Below, piece after piece: positions 24,452-30,315 of a stretch of DNA of 35,625 bases. The DNA is taken from the NCBI RefSeq assembly GCF_001571085.1, contig NZ_BCTC01000066.1, positions 1-35,625 on the forward strand, given 5' to 3'. Source of the DNA: Azohydromonas lata NBRC 102462. Its GTDB lineage: Bacteria; Pseudomonadota; Gammaproteobacteria; Burkholderiales; Burkholderiaceae_C. The translations under genes and the position numbers were made by a program. Within the stretch, counting starts at the first letter, position 1; every line of letters begins with the position of its first letter. The notes below the pieces were generated by a model. The model made no database searches, was not told the DNA's origin, and saw only the letters and a list, made by a program, of their open reading frames with translations.

Positions 24452-24461
24452 AAAGCGCTGC
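24452..24461. promoter_or_regulatory. Imperfect AglR operator (one good half-site)
   Basis: AAAGCGCTGC in TCCAAAGCGCTGCG keeps the left half and centre of the palindrome but has a changed right half. It lies 43 bp from the distal perfect site. It may be a weak auxiliary site. Confidence 0.4.
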
Positions 24462-24579
24462 GTTGGGCCGATTCGCCCCGCGACGCCGCGCGTGTCGCTG
24501 GGCGGAAGCCGGCCCGGCGCCGGCCCGCCTGACAGCAACGTCTTTTGGTTTCGTGTCCGCGCCGTTTGGCCTGAAATCC

Positions 24580-24589
24580 AAAGCGCTTT
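24580..24589. promoter_or_regulatory. Predicted AglR operator upstream of the porin, proximal site
   Basis: This is a perfect AAAGCGCTTT in TCCAAAGCGCTTTGA, 90 bp before the porin start codon. The 15-bp context is identical to the two sites in the aglR-pyk region. Confidence 0.77.
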
Positions 24590-24679
24590 GATTGAATGTA
24601 ACTGACCCGAATGCCGGCTCCAGACCGGCACCGGCTTCCTGTGCAAGCACAGCCATTCCAAGTGAAGGAGACCCGCGCC

Positions 24680-25729
24680 ATGCCGTACCGCCCCTTTCCG
24701 CGAGCCCTGCTCGCCGCGACCAGCCTGCTGACCGCCGGGGGCGGGTACTGCCAGAGCCCAAGCTGGACCTCCAGCGACGGTGCGCCGCCCGTGGCGTTCA
24801 GGGGCGACGCCAACGTCGAGATCGACACCACGCGGCAGAACAACGGCGTGGGCGGCACGCAGGGCGGGCGGGTCGAGCTCAACCTGATGGGCAGGACGAC
24901 GCTGGGAGACGCCTTCCTGGCCGGCAAGGCCACCTTCCTGGCCAAGAAGGACGGCGGCACGGCCACCGACGACATGTGGGTGCAGGCCGGCAACGCGAAG
25001 TTCGACTTCAAGCTGGGCCGTTTCGAAGCCGTGGACCTGTTTCCGCAGGGCCGCGACACCGTGCTCAACCGCGCGGGCAGCGGCGTGTACCGCGCCAATT
25101 TCATACGCGGGCGCTTTGGCGGCTCAGCGGGCAACGTGGTGCACGTGGCCGGGCATGCCTTGCTGGCCGAGGGCCTGAACCTGGAACTGGGCCTGGCCGA
25201 TACGGGCAAGGCCGACAACCTCGCGGCCGGCCAGGCCGAAGGGTTGCGGCCCGTGCTGAGCTACAGCGCCAACGGCTGGCTGTTCAAGGCCGGCGCGGAA
25301 ATCGGCCGCATGAGCGACGGCGGTGCGGCGGGCAATGCCCGCTTCGTGGACCTGCGCGGTGCGGCCCTGAGCCTGAGCAAGGCCGTTGGGCCGGGCAACC
25401 TCAACGTGAACCTGGCCGGCGGGCGGGCCGAAGGCCTGTGGAAGAGCAGCGTGCTGGCCGCCAACTACACGGTGACGCTGGGCCCCTGGGTGCACGTGGA
25501 GCTTGGGCGGGTGAAGGCGGACGCGCCGGGCAGCGCCAGCGAGACGGTGCGCACCGTGGGCGTGGGCTGGCAGTTCTCGCTGTTCGGCATCAAGAACGCC
25601 TACGTCACGCCGGCGCTGTCGTACTCCTCCTCGTCCGCGGACAGCTACCTGCCCGCGCTGGGCGGCTCGGCCAAGCCCAGCGAGCGGGCCGTGCGCGTGC
25701 GCCTGAACTACACCTTCGCGGCGTTCTGA
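24680..25729 (+). CDS. Outer-membrane carbohydrate porin-like protein
   Basis: This is a 349-residue predicted beta-barrel protein. A signal peptide (about residues 1-25, ending YCQS) is followed by alternating amphipathic strands. The protein ends in an aromatic residue (LNYTFAAF), as expected for recognition by the outer-membrane assembly machinery. Segments such as KFDFKLGRFEAVDLFPQGRD (near 110) resemble sugar-specific porins. The start ATG has AAGGAG 9 nt upstream. Placed after the alpha-glucoside operon and behind its own AglR-type operators, it most likely lets oligosaccharides cross the outer membrane. Substrate is inferred from context only. Confidence 0.78.
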   Translation: MPYRPFPRALLAATSLLTAGGGYCQSPSWTSSDGAPPVAFRGDANVEIDTTRQNNGVGGTQGGRVELNLMGRTTLGDAFLAGKATFLAKKDGGTATDDMWVQAGNAKFDFKLGRFEAVDLFPQGRDTVLNRAGSGVYRANFIRGRFGGSAGNVVHVAGHALLAEGLNLELGLADTGKADNLAAGQAEGLRPVLSYSANGWLFKAGAEIGRMSDGGAAGNARFVDLRGAALSLSKAVGPGNLNVNLAGGRAEGLWKSSVLAANYTVTLGPWVHVELGRVKADAPGSASETVRTVGVGWQFSLFGIKNAYVTPALSYSSSSADSYLPALGGSAKPSERAVRVRLNYTFAAF

Positions 25730-25730
25730 C

Positions 25731-25756
25731 GCCGCGGCGCAGCCCGGGGCCGCGGC
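25731..25756. terminator. Possible hairpin between convergent porin and BON genes
   Basis: GCCGCGGC occurs at 25731-25738 and again at 25749-25756, able to pair across a 10-nt loop in the 27-bp gap between convergent genes. There is no T-tract in either direction, so intrinsic termination is uncertain. Confidence 0.3.
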
Positions 25757-26068
25757 TCAGTAGTAGCGCTCGCTCGAACGCCAGGTGCGCAAGTCGCTGG
25801 TGACGCCATCGACCCCCGGCACGGCCGCCGTGAGGCGCATGGCCTGCAGCACGTCGTTGGGCGCATCCACCCAGCCTTGGAGGCGAACCTTGCCGTCCAC
25901 CACCACGGCGTGCACGTCGGCGTGGCGCAGTTGGGCGGCCTGCAGCGCCTGCTCGACCTGCTGCTGCAGCCGGCTGTCGTCCGCGGTGGCGGCCTGGGCG
26001 CCGCTGCCCAATGCCAGCGTGATGCCCAGCACGGCAGCGGGAGCGAGCATTTGAAGGCGGAGGTTCAT
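25757..26068 (-). CDS. Exported BON-domain protein
   Basis: This is a 103-residue protein with a signal peptide (about 1-26, ending SGAQA). A single BON domain follows: DDSRLQQQVEQALQAAQL, then VHAVVVDGKVRLQGWVDAPND with the conserved glycine turn, then AAVPGVDGVTSDL. BON domains are found in OsmY-type periplasmic stress proteins and are thought to bind membranes or phospholipid. It converges on the porin gene with 27 bp between them and has no visible link to the sugar cluster. Confidence 0.85.
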   Translation of the reverse strand: MNLRLQMLAPAAVLGITLALGSGAQAATADDSRLQQQVEQALQAAQLRHADVHAVVVDGKVRLQGWVDAPNDVLQAMRLTAAVPGVDGVTSDLRTWRSSERYY

Positions 26069-26181
26069 GTCGGCTCCTAAATCAGGGTAGTTGACGATTG
26101 ACTTTTGCCGGCGCGCAGGGGCGAGGCCTTGTCAAGGCGGCAAGCGTCGCACAAGCGCGTACCAACCTCGCGGGGGAGGGG

Positions 26182-27279
26182 TTATTGGCGTGCGACGGGC
26201 GCGCTTGGGAAATCAGCGTCTGGAAAAGGCGCGGTATTTGAGTTTCGCCTCAGATCCACCGCCGCACCCGGGCCTTGTAGGCCAGGTATTCCTGGCCGAA
26301 GAGCGCCTGCAGGGCGCGCTCCTCGGGTTTGATTTGAAATTCGGTCAGGTAGATGCAGAAAACAATAACCAGCGCATAGGCCACCGCGTTGGCCGACCAG
26401 CAGGCGATGCCGAGCAGCAGCAGTGCCATGCCGAGGTACATGGGATTGCGGCTGACGCGGAAGAGCCCGCGCGCCACGAAGCGGCTGGCCTTGCCGGGAA
26501 CTCTCGGGTCCAGGGTCGTGCGCTGCATGCGGAATTGCAATGCGGCGCCGAAAAGCAGGGCCAGACCTGCAATGGAAAAGAGTGCGGCGGCAGTTTGGTG
26601 GTGGGGAAAGGGCGCCGAAGCGGCCGGTACCCAATGGCTCACGGCGACGATGAGCGCGAGAAACACTGCGGTGAGCAGTAGGGGCGGGATTTTTAATTCC
26701 AGTGCACGCATCGGAGCAAGCATGAGGTTTGACCTTTGATTTTACAGGCTTGCACTGAATTTTCTGGAGGTTGCGCTGCAATTTAGAGACGAAAACGGAA
26801 CGACAAATTATGGCGCTAGAAACAAAAAACTGAAGGGCCTGCCAAAAATTCGCTTCATCTTGCTGAGTGAAGGAGCCAAGGCTCATTGGTTGAAGCCTAG
26901 CTCTGAGATCAAGATGAGCAATTAGCTTGCGTCTTGCATCAATAATTTTTTCTCTGAAATTGAGAAGTTCAGCATTTGGATTTTGCAGCAGATCTTGGAC
27001 CTTCTTCGGCCAGTCTAACTGCAGAATGAAGTTGGTAGTTAGGTTGTCTTTGCCAAATCCAGAATTGGCAGGGTCAGTCAACTTGCATTGCTGAAGAAGA
27101 ATATAGTCAATAAAGACAAGATTTAAATTGTGAAAGAACGTACTTGCAACTTCTGATAGGAGTTGGCCGCGCAATTCATTGGCTTCATATAAATCAGCAA
27201 AGTGTTTGCGAATTGAGTGAAGCCAGACGCACTCTTCGCAAAATGCTTCAACTACCTGCCGACGATCTGCAGTGCTCAT
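26182..27279 (-). CDS. AbiU2-like HEPN protein, 3' end lost and reading into host DNA
   Basis: The first 170-180 of 365 residues match the AbiU2-type HEPN family: WLHSIRKHFADLYEANE, then FFHNLNLVFIDYILLQQ, LTDPANSGFGKDNL, and the HEPN motif R-KLIA-H at 117-122 within IDARRKLIAHLD. AbiU2 was described in abortive phage infection, and HEPN motifs are typical of RNA-cutting toxins; activity here is inference. Beyond about residue 180 the frame continues out of frame through the start of the ICMT gene with high-GC, low-complexity sequence, so the native C-terminus was lost at the island edge. The ATG lies only 3 bp after the preceding attC core and lacks a Shine-Dalgarno sequence. This would be the last cassette of the array; its own attC is missing. 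Confidence 0.7.
   Translation of the reverse strand: MSTADRRQVVEAFCEECVWLHSIRKHFADLYEANELRGQLLSEVASTFFHNLNLVFIDYILLQQCKLTDPANSGFGKDNLTTNFILQLDWPKKVQDLLQNPNAELLNFREKIIDARRKLIAHLDLRARLQPMSLGSFTQQDEANFWQALQFFVSSAIICRSVFVSKLQRNLQKIQCKPVKSKVKPHACSDACTGIKNPAPTAHRSVSRAHRRREPLGTGRFGALSPPPNCRRTLFHCRSGPAFRRRIAIPHAAHDPGPESSRQGQPLRGARALPRQPQSHVPRHGTAAARHRLLVGQRGGLCAGYCFLHLPDRISNQTRGARPAGALRPGIPGLQGPGAAVDLRRNSNTAPFPDADFPSAPVARQ
26250..26723 (-). CDS. Isoprenylcysteine carboxyl methyltransferase-family membrane protein
   Basis: This is a 157-residue integral membrane protein with about four helices. The C-terminal part carries the family pattern GLFRVSRNPMYLGMALLLLG (about 87-106) followed by PEERALQALFGQEYLAYKARVRRWI-type residues at the end, as in bacterial ICMT/PEMT-like methyltransferases. 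The substrate of bacterial members is generally unknown. I use the ATG at 26723 (AAAGG 9 nt upstream); an in-frame ATG four codons later (MRALELKIPP) is equally compatible with the family. Its upstream border is where the AT-richer integron island begins, so its original promoter may have been displaced. Confidence 0.8.
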   Translation of the reverse strand: MLAPMRALELKIPPLLLTAVFLALIVAVSHWVPAASAPFPHHQTAAALFSIAGLALLFGAALQFRMQRTTLDPRVPGKASRFVARGLFRVSRNPMYLGMALLLLGIACWSANAVAYALVIVFCIYLTEFQIKPEERALQALFGQEYLAYKARVRRWI

Positions 27280-27282
27280 GAT

Positions 27283-27351
27283 AATCAACGTGAAGGTAAC
27301 TGGCCTTGCACGAATTTTCGCGTAAGGTCCATGTTGACTGCAGGGTTAGGG
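27283..27351 (-). other. attC recombination site of the HEPN/orf56 cassette
   Basis: This is a 69-bp site with outer cores AATCAAC (27283-27289) and GTTAGGG (27345-27351), both slightly off consensus. Inside, TGGCCTTGCACGAA pairs with TTCGCGTAAGGTCCA with one extra unpaired base, the hallmark of attC hairpins. The stop codon of the preceding 56-codon gene lies within the core, as is common in cassettes. Confidence 0.7.
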
Positions 27352-27516
27352 TTTAGATACTCCATTGCTCTTCGCCCGATATTGTTTAAGCAACTCTTCA
27401 TTTCCAGACGCGACTTCAAGCATCATTTGAAGCATGAGAATTGGGCCAGGAATAATGCCTTCTTCATCAATTTTCTTTCCATCGAAGTCGGGGTTGACAG
27501 GGATCTCGATATTCAT
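27346..27516 (-). CDS. Small acidic protein (56 aa) paired with the HEPN gene
   Basis: A 56-residue frame starts MNIEIPVNPDFDGKK, continues with a Met/Leu-rich helix (GPILMLQMMLEVASGNEELL, about 24-43) and ends SNGVSKP. Its ATG overlaps the stop of the HEPN-like gene by one base (TGATG), a sign of translational coupling. Its stop codon lies inside the attC core. Net charge is acidic. I do not recognise a family. The coupling to a HEPN-type gene in one cassette makes an antitoxin role possible, but nothing in the sequence proves it. Confidence 0.6.
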   Translation of the reverse strand: MNIEIPVNPDFDGKKIDEEGIIPGPILMLQMMLEVASGNEELLKQYRAKSNGVSKP

Positions 27517-27932
27517 CACCCACCAGACTTCGATTTTTTAAGCAGAGAAAATAGTTCTTCGAATCTCGCAATGTGATCGGACTCTCTGTCGACGGTAACA
27601 ATGGCGAGAAGTTCATGGGCCATAAGATTTCTAGTTTTCCTAATACGCTCGAATGCCTTGCAATCGCTTTCGTCTATGACCTCATTCTCTCGGAGCCAGT
27701 CAAGGGAGGCGTAAAGAATGCTTCTATTTCGACTCGCCACAATCTTCTCGTATCTTTCGTCAACGATTTCTCCGTTTTCTTCGAAGCCGACCATGTAAAA
27801 AGAGCGAATGCGACCAACAATCGATTCCTTCAGAAGATCGTAGGCGGTGATATACAGCGATGCGGAAATAAACTTCCCCTGCATTACAGCAGGAGTCAGC
27901 AAATTTTCCCATTTCTCGGTAGGCGCCGACAC
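27516..27932 (-). CDS. HEPN-like cassette protein
   Basis: This is a 138-residue, mostly helical protein starting from GTG (MSAPTEKWENLL). The C-terminal half has FERIRKTRNLMAHELL with an R-X4-H motif (Arg101-His106), the signature of HEPN domains, many of which are RNases in toxin-antitoxin or abortive-infection systems. The N-terminal half (about 18-80) carries the expected long helices (ISASLYITAYDLLKESIVGRI). No Shine-Dalgarno sequence precedes the GTG, which lies 6 bp after the collapsed attC. It is coupled to the downstream 56-codon gene. Function as a toxin is inference; MltR-like or other non-toxic HEPN-type helical proteins are alternatives. Confidence 0.65.
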   Translation of the reverse strand: MSAPTEKWENLLTPAVMQGKFISASLYITAYDLLKESIVGRIRSFYMVGFEENGEIVDERYEKIVASRNRSILYASLDWLRENEVIDESDCKAFERIRKTRNLMAHELLAIVTVDRESDHIARFEELFSLLKKSKSGG

Positions 27933-27937
27933 TCTGG

Positions 27938-27956
27938 GCTCTAACGTTGTTTAGGC
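27938..27956 (-). other. Collapsed attC site between GNAT and HEPN cassettes
   Basis: The gap between these genes is only 28 bp. It reads, on the coding strand, GCCTAAACAACGTTAGAGC: both outer core boxes (GCCTAA and CGTTAGAGC) nearly touching, with no central hairpin. It looks like an attC whose interior was deleted, leaving the two cassettes fused. Confidence 0.55.
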
Positions 27957-27960
27957 TGGA

Positions 27961-28431
27961 CTATGCCCATGGATTTAGTGGCCGAGGTCTCCACTCGGAG
28001 AGATAGAGCCGTAGGAGTGGACTTTCCCATTCACTGCGGTCGTTAATAGGGTCGATGTAGTTTTCAAATCCGTGACGACGACAAAGAGCTTCTCCTTCGG
28101 CGGACGTGCACTCGACATGGACGTATTTGACTCCGAGCCCACGCAGCGTTTCCACTGCGGCAAGTAGCAACTGAGAGCCAAGCCCCTGACCTCTCGCTGA
28201 TGGTTCCACTTCGATAATGTGAACTTCGCCACCATCGGTGAACATTTGGAAGACAGCAAAGCCGATGACCTTTCCTTCTGTGACAGCGCAAAGCCCCTCA
28301 CCGGAAGTAAACAACTTTTCGATAATTCTCCTATTGCAGTAGAAGCCTGTTCCGACCTGCTCATCCTCAACTTTGAGCCACGCAAGAACTTTCGCAAAGT
28401 GATTTGTGTTGGCAGGTTCAATACTTAGCAC
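27961..28431 (-). CDS. GNAT-family N-acetyltransferase
   Basis: This is a 156-residue single-domain acetyltransferase. I place the start at the GTG at 28431 because AGAAGG lies 6 nt upstream; a longer frame to a TTG inside the attC has no ribosome site. The acetyl-CoA-binding motif A is EVEPSARGQGLGSQLL (about 74-89), preceded by the strand GKVIGFAVF and followed by VKYVHVECTSAEGEALCRRHGFE (motif B). The substrate is unknown; such enzymes acetylate antibiotics, peptides, metabolites or, in toxins, aminoacyl-tRNA. GNAT genes are common integron cargo. No antitoxin-like partner is adjacent. Confidence 0.85.
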   Translation of the reverse strand: MLSIEPANTNHFAKVLAWLKVEDEQVGTGFYCNRRIIEKLFTSGEGLCAVTEGKVIGFAVFQMFTDGGEVHIIEVEPSARGQGLGSQLLLAAVETLRGLGVKYVHVECTSAEGEALCRRHGFENYIDPINDRSEWESPLLRLYLSEWRPRPLNPWA

Positions 28432-28448
28432 GACGATCCTTCTGTGAA

Positions 28449-28536
28449 ATTTAACGTTCAAGTTAACCGGCAGCCAAAAGGGTAACTTTTGGCTGTCCAG
28501 CGATCTAAGGGGACAAGATTGAGTGCCGGGTTAGGT
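28449..28536 (-). other. attC recombination site of the Shedu cassette
   Basis: This is an 88-bp site bounded by ATTTAAC (28449-28455) and GTTAGGT (28530-28536), both fitting the RYYYAAC/GTTRRRY consensus. Inside, CAGCCAAAAG and CTTTTGGCTG form a perfect 10-bp stem around a 5-nt loop. The Shedu stop codon lies in the GTTAGGT core. Confidence 0.78.
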
Positions 28537-29634
28537 TTCATGCTGCTCAACAATGAATCGGGCTCTTTCATACAGTTCGTCAAAAGTAATGATTTCAGGA
28601 CTAGCGATGTTGCGCCTAAAAAGTTCGAACGACCGGTAACGCTCCTGATTCACGCCTTTGTCTGTCATGAACTCTCGCAGGCTACCAATTACCATAAATG
28701 ACTTGGGGGTGTAGTTAAATGCCTCCTCACCCGTTGGGTTGCCAACCTCATCGGTGAGTGAGAGCTTATTTCGGATGGACTCAGTTGCTAAAGCTACTGT
28801 CCCTTGCACCTGAGATACACCACCAGCAAGTTCATCCGATGGTGCCCAACAGCCGGAACGGTAGGCCTTAAGCTGGAGTAGTGCGGTCTTATGAGTTTTG
28901 ATCTCCGCAAAGCACAAGCTTGAAATTACTCCCCGTGTGCGCAGTAGCGCGTCAACTCGTTTTCCGTGCTCAGACACAGTGTGACCATGAACCACCTGCT
29001 CGAGTTTTTTCTCGTCTAGTGAGGACAAGTAGATGTAGCTCAGCCCATAGCCGAAAATCCATGGATTCTTTTCAAAAAACTTTTGCCAAACTCCTTCGTC
29101 CTTGCATTGCTTCTTGACTTTGACTTCCTCGAAATAGGCCGCGTCTTCTAGCAGTTTCTGAAAAATTTGCAGCTGGCGTTTTCTGTATCCGACAGCAATT
29201 ACGTCTTCTTTGGTGATGGCGGACCGAAGCACCTCCGCGAAGAGTTCTTGATTGTCGTGAAAAATAGCTTGTGCTTGTGCGTTCGAAAGAACAATACGCC
29301 TCAAGTCTTCATCCGTAATCTTCTGAGAGCCACGCCTTGTTAACGGCATGGCCTGAATGTGATTCAGAAACTCGACAAGTTTGCTAATTTCTTCCCCGAC
29401 GAACGCGAAGCTAGCGTTGTGAGGCTTATCTGTTGCAACAGTATAACCTTGAATGCTTAGGACGAAAATTTTACGGTTATCCTCAAAGAACTTAGCTGTA
29501 ATGCAAGTCTTGGCGCCTGATTTATATCTTAAAATCAACTCATCTTTGATTTTCGCGAACGCATATGTTTCAGGCTGATCAATTAGCTTGGTTGCAATGC
29601 GCACTTTGCGATTGGGGTTCGAAAAATCGTCCAA
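28531..29634 (-). CDS. sduA: Shedu-type anti-phage nuclease (SduA, DUF4263)
   Basis: This is a 367-residue protein (counted from TTG at 29634) with the C-terminal Shedu/DUF4263 domain. Signs are WQKFFEKNPWIFGYGLSY (183-200), then a PD-(D/E)XK-like nuclease core with Asp228 in RVDALL and E244-I-K246 in CFAEIKTHK, the glutamine segment GGVSQVQGTVAL, and the terminal IITFDELYERARFI. Shedu is a single-protein nuclease defence against phages. No Shine-Dalgarno sequence precedes the TTG. Coding-like sequence in the same frame extends upstream, and adding one A to the A5 run at 29692-29696 would join it to an ATG at 29699 (MKKATNGQLSKSRTRK...). The gene may thus be frameshifted at its very start. 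Confidence 0.82.
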   Translation of the reverse strand: MDDFSNPNRKVRIATKLIDQPETYAFAKIKDELILRYKSGAKTCITAKFFEDNRKIFVLSIQGYTVATDKPHNASFAFVGEEISKLVEFLNHIQAMPLTRRGSQKITDEDLRRIVLSNAQAQAIFHDNQELFAEVLRSAITKEDVIAVGYRKRQLQIFQKLLEDAAYFEEVKVKKQCKDEGVWQKFFEKNPWIFGYGLSYIYLSSLDEKKLEQVVHGHTVSEHGKRVDALLRTRGVISSLCFAEIKTHKTALLQLKAYRSGCWAPSDELAGGVSQVQGTVALATESIRNKLSLTDEVGNPTGEEAFNYTPKSFMVIGSLREFMTDKGVNQERYRSFELFRRNIASPEIITFDELYERARFIVEQHET

Positions 29635-29706
29635 TCGTGGACTTATGTAGGTTTTTCTGGTTCTGGATTTTGATAGTTGTCCATTGGTGGCTTTTTCATT
29701 CGCGAA

Positions 29707-29772
29707 AACTAACGTATAAGTGAGCGGCCTGCGTGAATTTTCGCGCAGGTCCGCTCGACTGCTTCGTTAAGT
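29707..29772 (-). other. attC recombination site of the first cassette
   Basis: This is a 66-bp site with cores AACTAAC (29707-29713) and GTTAAGT (29766-29772). The centre pairs GAGCGGCCTGCGTGAA with CGCGCAGGTCCGCTC with one unpaired base. Its loop region (GAATTTTCGCG) is almost the same as in the site at 27283-27351, showing common origin. Confidence 0.75.
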
Positions 29773-29779
29773 ATTTGCG

Positions 29780-30124
29780 TTACAGCGCCTTGAATATTGC
29801 TATCACAGAAGACAGCGGCGTAGCGTTTGTAAACGTGTGAAGCGTTTGGCCTTGAGTGTTTTCTTCACGCATTTCGATTTCGCCAGTGTCGTGGTTGTAC
29901 GAAAATGCATAGCGCTGGCCACTAATATATACCCACAAGACGTTCTTTGTATTGCCGCCGTGCGCCATGACTTTGATTGCTTTGTCATCGTCCTTGCGCC
30001 AAAGGATCGCACCGGCGAGAGCTAATGCGATTTCCTTCACGTTCCCAGCATGGTGGTCGGCGCGCGCCATAACACCGCAAAGGTACTGCCTTAGTTCTTC
30101 AACTCCAGTGACCGTTAATGCCAT
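29780..30124 (-). CDS. Integron cassette protein of unknown function
   Basis: This is a 114-residue cytoplasmic protein starting MALTVTGVEELRQYL, with GGAGG 9 nt before the ATG, just inside the GTTAGGC core at the cassette start. An N-terminal helical half (HHAGNVKEIALALAGAILWRKDD) is followed by a strand-rich half (LWVYISGQRYAFSYNHDTGEIEMREE). It has no catalytic motif that I recognise and no membrane segment. It is the first cassette, next to the attI side, where cassette promoters normally act most strongly. I do not assign a function. Confidence 0.75.
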   Translation of the reverse strand: MALTVTGVEELRQYLCGVMARADHHAGNVKEIALALAGAILWRKDDDKAIKVMAHGGNTKNVLWVYISGQRYAFSYNHDTGEIEMREENTQGQTLHTFTNATPLSSVIAIFKAL

Positions 30125-30315
30125 TGCTCATTTCCTCCGTGTGAGATGCCTAACGTTAATTGACCCAATCGTTAGCAAAAACCGATGCGGTCTAAAAAAA
30201 TCAAAGGCGCAATCATCCTATCTGCGCCTTGCCTCGACGAGTTGGTCAACTCGCCCTCCGTTCCAGAGCCGTTTCCGGCGCGTTAGGCCGCCTAAAAAGC
30301 CGCGGATGGACACCG
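30125..30315. other. Putative attI region between intI and the first cassette
   Basis: This 191-bp region lies between the 5' ends of the divergent intI remnant and the first cassette. It contains a core-type GCCTAAC (30148-30154; GTTAGGC on the cassette strand), a second GTTAGGC on the plus strand (30282-30288), a 7-bp inverted repeat CGAGTTG/CAACTCG (30238-30253) and a leftward terminator-like hairpin (30194-30230). I expect the insertion point at the first core. The promoter for the cassettes cannot be identified with confidence. Confidence 0.5.
30194..30230 (-). terminator. Leftward terminator-like hairpin inside the attI region
   Basis: AAGGCGCA (30204-30211) and TGCGCCTT (30223-30230) form an 8-bp stem with an 11-nt loop. 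On the minus strand it is followed by TGATTTTTTT, with the T7 run complementary to 30194-30200. It points towards the cassettes. Confidence 0.55.

Larger units (their letters stand above)
24299..24679. other. Porin upstream region with operators
   Basis: This 381-bp gap between glk and the porin gene carries two perfect and one imperfect LacI-type operators (24409, 24452, 24580) and an AT-rich patch (about 24385-24410) suitable for a promoter. A GC-rich hairpin just after glk (24309-24328) lacks a T-tract. I see no gene in the gap. Confidence 0.6.

Noticed and set aside
26182-26760. Treating the second half of the AbiU2-like frame as a new fused domain
   Set aside because: It overlaps the ICMT-like gene in another frame and has antisense-like composition, so it is read-through after loss of the native end.
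30148-30288. One 141-bp attC spanning GCCTAAC to GTTAGGC next to intI
   Set aside because: The outer boxes fit, but the interior shows no long self-complementary arms; an attI region with an embedded terminator-like hairpin fits better. Not fully excluded.
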